From an uncultured Phocaeicola sp. (GTDB taxonomy: Bacteria > Bacteroidota > Bacteroidia > Bacteroidales > Bacteroidaceae), in assembly GCA_944320815.1 (NCBI GenBank), contig CALUIZ010000012.1, forward strand, positions 1 through 64,000: a DNA stretch of 64,000 nt. Reading direction: 5' to 3'. Within the stretch, counting starts at the first letter, position 1. Every line of letters starts with the position of its first letter. The notes beneath the pieces were generated by a model that was not told where the DNA came from, did no database searches, and saw only the letters and a list, made by a program, of their open reading frames with translations. Shown in pieces: positions 49,464-58,470 of this stretch. The translations under genes and the position numbers were made by a program.

Positions 49464-50709
49464 AAAGCAACATGACGTTGAGCACGGAAACCGCAACGGC
49501 GATGGAATAAAGCACAAAAGTGCTCCAGCGTGAATTGGCATACTCGCCCATCACGCGCTTTGAGGAAGTGAGCCCCACCTGAAGGAATACGGTGAAGGGA
49601 AGCTGTATGCTCAGGACCATCTGCGAAATGATGAGCCCCTGAAAAGGATTGTCAATGAAAAGAATGACCAGCAGTGCCAGTCCCAATGAAAGAAGGATTC
49701 CCACACGCGAGTGAATATCCTTGATGTGATAAGACTCGCCGAACATTCCGGCAAAGATGGAGCCTGCCGCCATTCCGCTCGTGACGGTGGACGAAAGTCC
49801 GGCCATAAGCAAGGCCAGAGCGAAAACAGTGCCCGCCTGACTCCCCAACAGTGGGGTAAGCAAAGCTCCGGCCTGCTGAAGCTCTTCCACATGTACCCCG
49901 CTGACAAAGAAAGTGGAGGCGGCCAGCAGAATCATCGCACTGTTGATGGCCCATCCCACACCCATAGAAAACAGCGTGTCATAAAACTCATACTTGAGCA
50001 GACGGCGGATGGAGGTGTCGTCACGCTTATGGTATTCCCGGCTCTGCACCACCTCGGAATGCAGAAACAGGTTGTGGGGCATCACCACCGCCCCCAGCAC
50101 GCTCATAATGATAATCAAACTGCCCTCCGGAAAACTCGGAACCACCCATGAACGGGCAGCCATAGGCCAGTCTATATCTACAAGAAACAACTCATAAAGG
50201 AAAGAAAGTCCGATGACAGACACAAAACCGATAATGGAACGCTCGATACGCTTATAAGAATTGGTGAAAAGCAAAATCACCACAAGAACCGCCGTAAGCA
50301 ACGCACCCCAAATGACAGGCATTCCCACAAGCATTTGCAAGGCAATGGCTCCGCCCAGAATCTCTGCCAGCGAAGTGGAAACGGAAGCCAGCACAGCACT
50401 CCACAATACGGGACGGGCCACCCACGACGGCGCATACTTGGCGGCCGCCTCACTCAGGCACAATCCCGTAACAATGCCTAAATGTGCCACATTATGCTGC
50501 AACACAATCAACATGACGGTGGACAGAGTGACCACCCACAACAATGAATAACCGAACTCGGAACCGGCGGCGAAATTGGAGGCCCAATTGCCCGGGTCAA
50601 TGAACCCGACCGTCACCAGCAGGCCGGGACCGATATACCTGAAGAAATCAAGACCACCCAAATAACGTTTGTGGTCACGACGCTTCAGCTCTTTAATCAC
50701 ATTCCACAT
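49456..50709 (-). CDS. mntH: NRAMP-family Mn2+/Fe2+ transporter
   Basis: 417 residues with eleven hydrophobic helices expected. The metal site is complete: DPGN in helix 1 (VGFIDPGNWASNFAAGS) and MPHN in helix 6 (GAVVMPHNLFLHSEVV). These residues bind Mn2+ or Fe2+ and favour transition metals over Mg2+. Proton-coupled uptake at the inner membrane. Own promoter likely; no Mn riboswitch-like structure was noticed in the short leader. Confidence 0.93.
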   Translation of the reverse strand: MWNVIKELKRRDHKRYLGGLDFFRYIGPGLLVTVGFIDPGNWASNFAAGSEFGYSLLWVVTLSTVMLIVLQHNVAHLGIVTGLCLSEAAAKYAPSWVARPVLWSAVLASVSTSLAEILGGAIALQMLVGMPVIWGALLTAVLVVILLFTNSYKRIERSIIGFVSVIGLSFLYELFLVDIDWPMAARSWVVPSFPEGSLIIIMSVLGAVVMPHNLFLHSEVVQSREYHKRDDTSIRRLLKYEFYDTLFSMGVGWAINSAMILLAASTFFVSGVHVEELQQAGALLTPLLGSQAGTVFALALLMAGLSSTVTSGMAAGSIFAGMFGESYHIKDIHSRVGILLSLGLALLVILFIDNPFQGLIISQMVLSIQLPFTVFLQVGLTSSKRVMGEYANSRWSTFVLYSIAVAVSVLNVMLLFS

Positions 50710-50765
50710 GGCATATCTTCTTTAATGACAACAAATAAAAACGCAATGAAGATACGCAAAGTTCA

Positions 50766-50773
50766 CAAAAATA
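50766..50773 (-). promoter_or_regulatory. -7 box of the mntH promoter
   Basis: On the minus strand TATTTTTG matches TAnnTTTG, 57 bp upstream of the start. A variant GAACTTTG lies a few bases nearer and is an alternative. Confidence 0.5.
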
Positions 50774-50788
50774 AAAAATCCGCAGAAA

Positions 50789-52051
50789 TTAGTATGACAG
50801 GGCTGGAACGAAACGTTCCCATCCTGCCGCCCTGTACCAGGCGATTGAAGTGCGATAATACTTATCCCAAGTATCTTTGATTCCCTGATCGGGGTAATAC
50901 ATCCCGATGCCGCAGAAACGGTTCCCGTCCACTATCACACCTCCGAACTCATAATCCGAACCCGACAGGCAGGATTTCGCCACGACAGTCTCATCAAGCG
51001 CACTTTGAATGCTTTCCGGTATCTGCCCTCCATTCAGACTGCAGAAAAAATCACCTACATCAAATGAAAAATACTGATAATCTATTCTCTTTGAATGATA
51101 TATCCCATATTGCTGAACAGCCTCATAGTCCAATTCACGCAATTCGGAAGCATACGTTTCCAGCCCACGTCCGACCGCATCTGCAAATTCTTCCATCTTC
51201 GAACAATCCACCAGCGCACATGTCCCCCATTGTTTTCTTTCTTTATTGAAAGAGATAAAATCATCACATATCTGGGGAAAAACAGAAACGTCATCATAAA
51301 GCTTTGAAAGAATCTGACGATACGGAAAACCGTAAACAGGAGTTTCCATCACGGAACCAATCATATAATCTGTCACATTGCGCAACTCATAAGCCACTTC
51401 CGCCGTCCCCATCATACAGGCATCAAAAAGAATAAAGTCCAGCTTCTGCGGAAAACAGGAAGCCAGAACGCTTGCCATCACAGGAATATCAATATTATAA
51501 CCATTGTCATCCCCGAATGACTTTGACTGTACGGAATTGCCTTCAAGCCAACTGGTAGCATGAGATCCGAAAATCAATCCATAGCTGTCCGAAGGAGCAA
51601 TCTCCTGCATTTCCAGAAGCACTTGGCGCATTGTCATCGGATCGACAGCCACATATGAGCCATCGTCCGGATAAACTTTTTTTCTCGCCTGTTCCACTAC
51701 ATTGTCGAAAGTGACCGTCGCTCCGCTCAAAGCCGGAACCCCGTTGACATATCCATTCCCTTCGCAGACAAACTCCATCAGCGTAGGCCCCTCAAAAGTC
51801 TGGTCGTCCGGAACTGGACGATAATATACCAACAACGTGCAAGTGTCCGTCATGGCCGACAAAGCCTGATACATCCACTCTACATTATCTTCCAGATAGC
51901 TGTCCAAATTATTGTTCGCCACCAGATAAGCCAACACCGTGCGTCCTTTTCGCACCCCCGGCTTATTTTCCGGAATCTCATTCGAGCATGAAGCCAGCAC
52001 GACTATCGCACACAGAAGAATACAGCCGAAACATTTCCTCATCCGCGTCAT
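50789..52051 (-). CDS. Clostripain-like (C11) cysteine peptidase lipoprotein
   Basis: 420 residues with lipobox LASC (Cys22), so it is a membrane-anchored lipoprotein. The catalytic dyad of the C11/CD clan is visible: His164 in FGSHATSWLE and Cys212 in LFDACMMGTAEVAYEL. C11 enzymes such as clostripain and PmC11 cut after Arg or Lys, often after self-processing. The start overlaps the stop of the preceding small gene by 4 bp (ATGA), so the pair is translationally coupled. Substrate unknown. Confidence 0.87.
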   Translation of the reverse strand: MTRMRKCFGCILLCAIVVLASCSNEIPENKPGVRKGRTVLAYLVANNNLDSYLEDNVEWMYQALSAMTDTCTLLVYYRPVPDDQTFEGPTLMEFVCEGNGYVNGVPALSGATVTFDNVVEQARKKVYPDDGSYVAVDPMTMRQVLLEMQEIAPSDSYGLIFGSHATSWLEGNSVQSKSFGDDNGYNIDIPVMASVLASCFPQKLDFILFDACMMGTAEVAYELRNVTDYMIGSVMETPVYGFPYRQILSKLYDDVSVFPQICDDFISFNKERKQWGTCALVDCSKMEEFADAVGRGLETYASELRELDYEAVQQYGIYHSKRIDYQYFSFDVGDFFCSLNGGQIPESIQSALDETVVAKSCLSGSDYEFGGVIVDGNRFCGIGMYYPDQGIKDTWDKYYRTSIAWYRAAGWERFVPALSY

Positions 52052-52455
52052 TCCCAGTCAGGCTTTTCAAATTTAAAGTCAGGACTCACGTTCAGAAGTA
52101 CCAGAGATCCCCCTTTCTTATATTTCTCTTTCAATTTGTCTATCTCCTTCTGCAGATTCTTCTTTTTCCGGTTAAAGAACATGAAACAGGTACGATTCTT
52201 TCCACCTTCCTCCCGTTCCAGGAAGTCCTTCAACTGAAAACTATATGCTGATCGCGCCACCAACATTCCGTTTCCGTCCACAGCGGCACTGTCGAGATAC
52301 TGCACGTCCGTAAAATAGACAAGTGAGTCCGTAAAAGAAGCAGAGACACCTGCCAGATAGACCCCATATTTATTTTTATCTTTCGGCTGCTTGCCCACGG
52401 CAGAAACAGCGAGCAAGGCCATGAAAAAGAAACAAACAATTTTTGTACTACGCAT
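52048..52455 (-). CDS. Secreted protein of unknown function coupled to the C11 peptidase
   Basis: 135 residues, started at MRSTKIVCFFFMALLAVSAVG, which is a signal peptide; an upstream start would remove it. The mature part has LVYFTDVQYLDSAAVDGNGM and a basic helix NRKKKNLQKEIDKLKEKYKK. The C-terminus overlaps the peptidase start. The pairing suggests a helper, inhibitor or substrate of the peptidase, but no known family is recognised. Confidence 0.65.
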   Translation of the reverse strand: MRSTKIVCFFFMALLAVSAVGKQPKDKNKYGVYLAGVSASFTDSLVYFTDVQYLDSAAVDGNGMLVARSAYSFQLKDFLEREEGGKNRTCFMFFNRKKKNLQKEIDKLKEKYKKGGSLVLLNVSPDFKFEKPDWE

Positions 52456-52519
52456 AATCTTTCCAATTAACAGGGCACAAAAGTAAACATTTATAGACAA
52501 AAACCGAAAGATAAGATAA

Positions 52520-52562
52520 AAATTAACAAAAGAAAAGAGGCAAGCATCTCTATGCCCACCTC
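52520..52562 (-). terminator. Terminator after rpoD
   Basis: On the minus strand AGAGGTGGGCAT pairs with ATGCTTGCCTCT (with G-U pairs), followed by TTTCTTTTG. Confidence 0.6.
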
Positions 52563-52591
52563 TCCTTGTTTTTTCGGAAACCACGCCTCTC

Positions 52592-53452
52592 TTATCCCAG
52601 ATAAGATTTGAGCAACTTGCTACGCGAATTTTGTCTTAACCTTCTGATTGCTTTTTCCTTAATCTGACGCACACGCTCACGGGTAAGCCCGAACTTGTCG
52701 CCGATTTCTTCCAATGTCATTTCCTGCGTATTAATACCGAAAAACATCTGGATAATATCCTTCTCCCTTTCGGTCAGCGTAGAAAGTGCTCTGTCGATTT
52801 CCTTCGAAAGTGACTCATTAACCAAAGAGCGGTCTGCCATAGGCGAATCGTCATTCACCAGCACATCCAGCAGGCTGTTGTCCTCCCCTTCCACGAAAGG
52901 AGCATCCACGGAGATATGACGGCCCGAAACCTTCAGTGTATCCGAAATCTTGTCGACCGGAATCTCCAGCTCATCTGCCAGCTCCTCGGGTGACGGACGC
53001 CGTTCGTTTTCCTGCTCGAACTTTGAAAAGGCTTTGCTGATTTTGTTCAGCGAACCCACCTGATTCAAAGGCAGACGCACAATACGCGACTGCTCTGCCA
53101 AAGCCTGCAGAATAGACTGACGAATCCACCAAACCGCATAACTGATGAATTTGAATCCGCGGGTTTCATCAAACTTCTCGGCCGCCTTGATCAGTCCCAA
53201 GTTACCCTCGTTTATCAAGTCGGGCAGACTAAGTCCCTGGTTCTGATACTGTTTGGCCACAGACACGACAAAACGCAAGTTCGCACGTGTAAGTTTTTCC
53301 AAAGCTGCACGATCCCCCTTACGGATACGCTGAGCGAGCTCCACCTCTTCTTCCACAGTAATCAAATCTTCGCGACCAATTTCCTGCAAGTACTTGTCCA
53401 GAGAAGCGCTCTCTCGGTTAGTGATACTTTTGGTAATCTTTAGCTGTCTCAT
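52592..53452 (-). CDS. rpoD: Primary sigma factor (sigma-AB type)
   Basis: 286 residues, started at [15 protein letters not shown], the standard Bacteroidetes start; it lacks region 1.1. Region 1.2 ([27 protein letters not shown]), region 2 ([40 protein letters not shown] and [16 protein letters not shown]), region 3 and region 4 ([25 protein letters not shown]) are all present. This sigma recognises the -33/-7 promoters seen throughout the window. Monocistronic, with its own promoter and terminator. Confidence 0.96.
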   Translation of the reverse strand: MRQLKITKSITNRESASLDKYLQEIGREDLITVEEEVELAQRIRKGDRAALEKLTRANLRFVVSVAKQYQNQGLSLPDLINEGNLGLIKAAEKFDETRGFKFISYAVWWIRQSILQALAEQSRIVRLPLNQVGSLNKISKAFSKFEQENERRPSPEELADELEIPVDKISDTLKVSGRHISVDAPFVEGEDNSLLDVLVNDDSPMADRSLVNESLSKEIDRALSTLTEREKDIIQMFFGINTQEMTLEEIGDKFGLTRERVRQIKEKAIRRLRQNSRSKLLKSYLG

Positions 53453-53474
53453 TCTATAAAAAACGATTTGGGTA

Positions 53475-53482
53475 CAAAGATA
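53475..53482 (-). promoter_or_regulatory. -7 box of the rpoD promoter
   Basis: TATCTTTG on the minus strand is an exact consensus match, 23 bp before the start codon. Confidence 0.65.
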
Positions 53483-53584
53483 CAATTATTTTATTATAGT
53501 TCCGCCCTTATTCTAAAGTTTTTTTCAAACATTTCCAGAAACGATAGCGAAACGACAACCATTTCCACAAATTCCGTGCCTTTC

Positions 53585-53630
53585 CACAAAAGGAAAAGAC
53601 ATGCAATGCCACAAGCGCATGCATGTCCTT
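53585..53630 (-). terminator. Terminator after the htrA-type gene
   Basis: AAGGACATGCATGC pairs with GCATTGCATGTCTT on the minus strand (one bulge), followed by TTCCTTTTG, 36 bp after the stop. Confidence 0.65.
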
Positions 53631-53665
53631 CCCCTCAAAAAATTATCCTATCTATTCCCTTTCCA

Positions 53666-55165
53666 TCATTCACCCTGTGACAGGTCGACAGCATAATTGG
53701 CACGTTTTCCTGACGGATAGACACCAGTCATGAACAATACCTGATCAGGTGACTGTGAAGCGGACTTCATCACATCTTCCAAATCCTCCACTGTACGAAG
53801 CTGCTGCCCGTTGGCCTTCAGGATGATGAATCCCTTGCGGATGCCGCTGTCTTTCATGCGACCATCTGTCACACCAGTTACCTGCACACCATAGCCCAGA
53901 TTCAGTTGGCGTTTCAATTCGTCAGGCACTGCCCGGAACGCCGCACCCAGAATCTGCATGTCGGCCTTCTTCACCACTTTTGTGTTGCCTTGAGCATTTT
54001 TCAGCGTGATAGTGAATTCCTTGTCTTCCTTGTCTCTGAAGACTTTCACCTTCACCTTGTCGCCCGGACGTTTCTCGGCAAGCTGACCCTGCAGAGCGGC
54101 CATCGACTCAATCTTCTTTCCGTCAAGTGCGATTATCACGTCGTTCTTCTTCAGGATTCCTGCTGCAGAGCCTTCATCCTGCACATCAACAACCTGAACG
54201 CCATAACCGATGCCGAGTTCCTTCTGCTCCTTACGGATTTCATCCGGGTAGCTCTCGTTGCCCATGTCACGTCCTCCGATGCCTAACAGTGCACGCTGAA
54301 CGGTTCCGTACTGCTTCAGGTCGGTCACCACCTTCGTCATGATACTTGTCGGGATAGCAAAGCCATAGCCAGAATAAGCTCCCGTAGGCGAATAAAGCAT
54401 GGCGTTGATACCCACCAGCTCACCACGCGCATTTACCAGCGCACCTCCACTGTTTCCCTGGTTGATGGCCGCATCAGTCTGAATGAACGATTCCACATCG
54501 TTGGCACCCAACCCGCGGGCTTTCGCACTTACCACACCGGCAGTCACCGTAGAACCCAGATTGAACGGATTACCTACCGCAAGCACCCATTCACCCACTT
54601 TCAGATTATCAGAATTCCCCACCGGGATGGCCGGAAAATCATCACCCTCTATCTTTACCAGAGCCAAGTCGGTAGTCGGGTCCGTACCAATGACACGACC
54701 TTTCAGCTCACGTCCGTCATGCAACTTCACATTGATTTCATCAGCCCCATCAATCACGTGATTGTTCGTGACGATATAACCGTCCTTCGAAATGATTACA
54801 CCCGAACCAAAGCCACGTTGCTCCGGTGTCTGGATCTGACGCTGGCGGCCGCGGCCGTCACCGAAAAAGAAATCGAAGATATCCGGCTGAGACTGGACCA
54901 CCTGCGTCTTGCTGCGCTGCACCGCCATGATATGCACAACGGAATTCAACGAACTCTCCGCCGCCTTGGTCAGGTCGACCGGCTGCATGCTCGATGCATC
55001 CAACGCAGCTGTACGCACGGGCATGGCCGCATTGAACGCTTCATAAAAAGAACTGTTGGCCGACGCATTCTTTTCCATCAACGTATATGCCGTCACACCA
55101 GCCACTCCTGCACTCACGGCCACTACAGCCGCCGCACCTATTGCAAATTTAGTTACTGTTTTCAT
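53666..55165 (-). CDS. htrA: Periplasmic serine protease Do/DegP-HtrA family
   Basis: 499 residues. An N-terminal membrane/signal helix (FAIGAAAVVAVSAGVAGVTAYTL) is followed by the trypsin-like domain with the triad His136 (TNNHVIDG), Asp166 (TDLALVK) and Ser239 (NQGNSGGAL). Two PDZ domains follow, about residues 300-390 and 400-490. It degrades misfolded envelope proteins and may chaperone outer-membrane proteins. The 360-bp region upstream has no other gene. The flexible stretch DFFFGDGRGRQRQIQT is the usual L-A loop. Confidence 0.94.
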   Translation of the reverse strand: MKTVTKFAIGAAAVVAVSAGVAGVTAYTLMEKNASANSSFYEAFNAAMPVRTAALDASSMQPVDLTKAAESSLNSVVHIMAVQRSKTQVVQSQPDIFDFFFGDGRGRQRQIQTPEQRGFGSGVIISKDGYIVTNNHVIDGADEINVKLHDGRELKGRVIGTDPTTDLALVKIEGDDFPAIPVGNSDNLKVGEWVLAVGNPFNLGSTVTAGVVSAKARGLGANDVESFIQTDAAINQGNSGGALVNARGELVGINAMLYSPTGAYSGYGFAIPTSIMTKVVTDLKQYGTVQRALLGIGGRDMGNESYPDEIRKEQKELGIGYGVQVVDVQDEGSAAGILKKNDVIIALDGKKIESMAALQGQLAEKRPGDKVKVKVFRDKEDKEFTITLKNAQGNTKVVKKADMQILGAAFRAVPDELKRQLNLGYGVQVTGVTDGRMKDSGIRKGFIILKANGQQLRTVEDLEDVMKSASQSPDQVLFMTGVYPSGKRANYAVDLSQGE

Positions 55166-55433
55166 ACTTTCATTCTTCTTTAAATGTTAATTCCTAGTTT
55201 GTTTTAACCTTTCGTGTGCTAAAGTAGAACAAATTCCATACGATTGTACTCCCAGCCCTCTCTTTTTTCCGTCTTTTAACAGAGGCTACAAAGCGGTTAA
55301 CCGCAGTTAACGGCCATTTCTGCCAAATTTACATTCATTATCAGTCAAGTTTTCAGCACCTGACAAATCGGCACGGACTCTTCCCGTCAAAGACTCGCAA
55401 GGCCAGAACAAAGCCGAAACACGCCCCTGAACC
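55166..55433. other. Upstream region of the htrA-type gene
   Basis: AT-rich near the start codon, then mixed. A possible weak -7 box TACTTTAG (minus strand, 55226-55219) lies 54 bp upstream. No extracytoplasmic-stress operator could be recognised and no ORF is supported. Confidence 0.3.
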
Positions 55434-55503
55434 TAAAAAAGGCATGAAGACGCAGTGCTTCCCATGTCTTCACAACGACATCCCCGCCCTGCAACTTCAT
55501 GCC
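55434..55503 (-). terminator. Terminator after the GNAT-nitrilase gene
   Basis: GGCATGAAGTTGCAG pairs with CTGCGTCTTCATGCC on the minus strand and is followed by TTTTTTAGG. Strong stem with a 33-base loop. Confidence 0.75.
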
Positions 55504-55525
55504 TTCATGTCCGACATGACACACG

Positions 55526-57082
55526 TCAGTCTTCCGTCGCGGCCTTCTTCATCTTCAGTTCATACAAGTCATTCCGACGGTCGCGCAGATTACGCACGCT
55601 TCCATAAGTATGAAGTTCGTTCAGCAAGTCAAGATCGACATCCGACACCAGAATCATCTCTGTATTCGGAGTGGCTTCCGCACGCTTTCCATCCGTCGGG
55701 AAAGCGAAATCACATGGAGTGAACACACCCGACTGCGCATACTGGATATCCATATTGTGCACACGCGGCAAATTGCCCACACTTCCGGCTATCACCACAA
55801 AGCATTCATTCTCGATGGCACGTGCCTGCGCACATACACGTACACGGGAATACCCGTTCTGCGTATCCGTAAGGAATGGAACGAACAGAATCTGCATACC
55901 TTGGTCGGCCATCAGGCGGGAAAGTTCTGGAAACTCCACATCATAGCAGATAAGCACCCCTATCTTGGCACAGTCCGTGTCGAAAGTCTGCACGCGCTTG
56001 CCTCCGCTCAGTCCCCAGCTCTTCACCTCATCGGGAGTGACGTGAATCTTTTCATACATCTCATAACTTCCGTCCCGTCTGCACAGAAAGCCCACGTTGT
56101 AAAGGCTGTTGTCCTCCTTCACATAAGGCATACTTCCGGTAATAATGTTGATATTATGCTTGATGGCCAGTGTAATGAAACGGTCGCGGATTTCCTCCGT
56201 ATACTGGGCCAGCGCACGGATGGACTGAGCCTCTCCCATGTTGTTGTATTTGGCCATCAGAGGCGCGTTGAAATATTCAGGGAAAAGCACGAAATCACTT
56301 TTGTATCCCGACACCGCATCGATGAAGAACTCCACCTGCTCGAACACGTCGTCGAGTGTCTGGTAAGAACGCATCTGCCACTGCACCAGTCCCACACGCA
56401 CGGTCGTCTTCTTGTCGACATACGAGTCTGTGGGCGGCTGATAATAGATGTTGTCCCACTGGAGCAGCGTGGCGCAATGCTTTGACTCCTCATCATTGGG
56501 CAGATAGTTACGCATCACACGGCGCACATGGAAATCGTTCGAGAGCTGGAACGTCAGCACCGGGTCATAAATCTCGCGCGAACGCACCTTTTCAATATAT
56601 TCCTTCGGACGCATCTTGTCGGCATACTTGTAATAGTTCGGTATGCGTCCGCCGAACATGATTGCCTTCAGATTCAGCTTCTCGCAAAGTTCCTTGCGAT
56701 ACTCATACATACGCCGCGCCAGACGAAGCCCCCTATATTCGGGATGAATGAACACCTCGATTCCATAAAGGATATTTCCCTTCGGATTATGCGTATTGAA
56801 CGTCTCGTTACCCGTCACCTTGGCATAGGTATGGTCGCCCTTCACCATATCATAGTCTACAATGATGGAAAGCGCGCACCCCACGATTTTCCCGTCGACT
56901 ACGGTCACAATCTGCCCCTCCGGGAATATGGTAATCAGTTTCTGAATCTGTCCGCGCGTCCAGAACACATCCTTGTCCGCATATACACGCGTGAAAGACT
57001 GGGCCAGCTGGCCATAGTCCTCCATCTGAAGGTTGCGGACCTCCACCTTGTTGATTTTCGTAATTTTATTTTCCATCTTCAA
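55526..57082 (-). CDS. GNAT acetyltransferase - carbon-nitrogen hydrolase fusion
   Basis: 518 residues. Residues about 12-200 form a GNAT fold with the acetyl-CoA loop VFIHPEYRGLRLARRMYEYR. Residues about 226-500 form a nitrilase-superfamily domain with the catalytic triad Glu269 (LFPEYFNAP), Lys345 (EKIHVTPDE) and Cys379 (LICYDVEFPEL). Such fused proteins form a recognised Nit branch of unknown substrate; an amide or amidine is likely hydrolysed, possibly linked to an N-acetyl group. No signal peptide, so cytoplasmic. Monocistronic between two terminator-like hairpins. Alternative start two codons later (MENKI). Confidence 0.88.
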   Translation of the reverse strand: MKMENKITKINKVEVRNLQMEDYGQLAQSFTRVYADKDVFWTRGQIQKLITIFPEGQIVTVVDGKIVGCALSIIVDYDMVKGDHTYAKVTGNETFNTHNPKGNILYGIEVFIHPEYRGLRLARRMYEYRKELCEKLNLKAIMFGGRIPNYYKYADKMRPKEYIEKVRSREIYDPVLTFQLSNDFHVRRVMRNYLPNDEESKHCATLLQWDNIYYQPPTDSYVDKKTTVRVGLVQWQMRSYQTLDDVFEQVEFFIDAVSGYKSDFVLFPEYFNAPLMAKYNNMGEAQSIRALAQYTEEIRDRFITLAIKHNINIITGSMPYVKEDNSLYNVGFLCRRDGSYEMYEKIHVTPDEVKSWGLSGGKRVQTFDTDCAKIGVLICYDVEFPELSRLMADQGMQILFVPFLTDTQNGYSRVRVCAQARAIENECFVVIAGSVGNLPRVHNMDIQYAQSGVFTPCDFAFPTDGKRAEATPNTEMILVSDVDLDLLNELHTYGSVRNLRDRRNDLYELKMKKAATED

Positions 57083-57108
57083 ATCTTTATATTAAAGCCA
57101 AAAACAAA

Positions 57109-57158
57109 GAATGAAGGATTCCTGGCCATGTATCCATGCCGCCAACAATTCTTCATTC
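57109..57158 (-). terminator. Hairpin after the TerB/DnaJ-like gene
   Basis: GAATGAAGAATTGTTGGC on the minus strand pairs with GCCAGGAATCCTTCATTC (three mismatches), followed by TTTGTTTTTGG. It ends the uvrA-ybaK-TerB/DnaJ operon and resembles the heptad hairpin at 46.1 kb. Confidence 0.55.
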
Positions 57159-57189
57159 CTGTTCTTGACCCTTCATTCTCAATCCTCCG

Positions 57190-57957
57190 TCATTTCATTC
57201 CCCTCGCTTTAAATATACGTTCCTTGGCCTCATTGATGGCCTGCATCTTCTCTTCGGATGCCTTGCGTATATCCTCGCCCAAAGCGGCCACCTTGTCAGG
57301 GTGATGCTTCAGCACCAGTTTGCGGTAGGCAATGCGCACTTCTTCATCAGTTGCCGAGGGGGAAATCTCAAGCACCTTGTAGGCTTCGTCCAGCGAGTCT
57401 CCGCCCAAACTGAGCAGCGAATCCACATCCTGCATGTTAAGTTGCATATAAGCCGCCACTTCTTTCAGGGCATCAATCTCCGCCGCGCACACATGACCGT
57501 CGACCTGAGCGATTTTCACCAGAAAATCGAGCAACTGGAGACGCTGCTCATAGCTCAGATTGGCTGCAATCTGTGCGCCGCAGTCCCGAATCGTGTACTT
57601 GAACGCCATCGGGTCAGTACGTTCCATCTGTTTGCGTTGCTCGAAAAGATTCAACAGAATGCGCTCCCCCTCTTCCACCGAAGCCTCACCGAAGTTCATC
57701 CGCAGAAACTGGCGCACATATTCCATTTCACTGTGCATGATGCGCCCGTCGGCACGGATGATGTAGGACGACATGACCAGCATGGAGAACAGAAAACTGT
57801 TCCGCTGCCCCATATACACGTTCTCTTCCGGAGCATACCCCTCCTGCGCATCGGCCGCCTTGTCAAACAGGGAACCGATGGCAAATCCTGCCAATGCCCC
57901 CAACGGTCCCATGGTCATAAATCCCATGATGCCGCCAATCCATTTTCCGTATTTCAT
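57190..57957 (-). CDS. DjlA-like protein: TerB domain plus C-terminal J-domain
   Basis: 255 residues. A glycine-rich N-terminal membrane-type helix (WIGGIMGFMTMGPLGALAGFAIGSLF), a TerB-like helical domain (SYIIRADGRIMHSEMEYVRQFL, KIAQVDGHVCAAEIDALKEVA) and a C-terminal J-domain from about residue 188 with LKHHPDKVAALGEDI. DjlA proteins are membrane-bound co-chaperones of DnaK. Third gene of a uvrA-ybaK operon; the link to repair is not clear. Confidence 0.88.
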   Translation of the reverse strand: MKYGKWIGGIMGFMTMGPLGALAGFAIGSLFDKAADAQEGYAPEENVYMGQRNSFLFSMLVMSSYIIRADGRIMHSEMEYVRQFLRMNFGEASVEEGERILLNLFEQRKQMERTDPMAFKYTIRDCGAQIAANLSYEQRLQLLDFLVKIAQVDGHVCAAEIDALKEVAAYMQLNMQDVDSLLSLGGDSLDEAYKVLEISPSATDEEVRIAYRKLVLKHHPDKVAALGEDIRKASEEKMQAINEAKERIFKARGMK

Positions 57958-57983
57958 AAGTAACCAAAACTAATATGTCTGAA

Positions 57984-58466
57984 TCAAAACAATGTACACA
58001 CCTCCGCCCTGCTGACCTTTATCAAGTCGGCCGGAGCAAGTTTCACCTGCAGTCCGCGCATCCCCGCACTTACATATATATAAGGAAAGTCGTTGCAGGT
58101 GTGATGGATATAAGTGGGGAAATGCTTCTTCATCCCGATAGGAGAACATCCTCCACGGATATACCCCGTAAGCGGAAGAAGTTCCTTCATCGGAATCAGA
58201 TCACATTTCTTGTTGCCTGAGATTCTGGCCGCCATTTTCAGGTCGACTTCATGCTCTCCCGGCACGACACACACAAAATAGCCCGACTTGTCGCCGTGCA
58301 GCACCAGTGTCTTGAACACCTGTTCAATGTTTTCGCCCAGCGTGGCCGCCACATGCACGCAGCTCAAATCGTTCTCGTCCACTTCATAAGGAACAAGTTC
58401 GTAGCTGATTTTGTCCCTGTCCAGCAGACGGGCCGCATTGGTCTTTTCTATTTTCTCCTTTTTCAT
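57984..58466 (-). CDS. ybaK: Cys-tRNA(Pro)/Cys-tRNA(Cys) deacylase
   Basis: 160 residues, full length for YbaK. Motifs KTNAARLLDRDKISYELVPY, EQVFKTLVLHG and the conserved GYIRGGCSPIGMKKHFPTYI. It removes Cys wrongly loaded on tRNA-Pro. It starts 4 bp after the uvrA stop, so it is co-transcribed. Confidence 0.93.
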   Translation of the reverse strand: MKKEKIEKTNAARLLDRDKISYELVPYEVDENDLSCVHVAATLGENIEQVFKTLVLHGDKSGYFVCVVPGEHEVDLKMAARISGNKKCDLIPMKELLPLTGYIRGGCSPIGMKKHFPTYIHHTCNDFPYIYVSAGMRGLQVKLAPADLIKVSRAEVCTLF

Positions 58467-58470
58467 CGTT

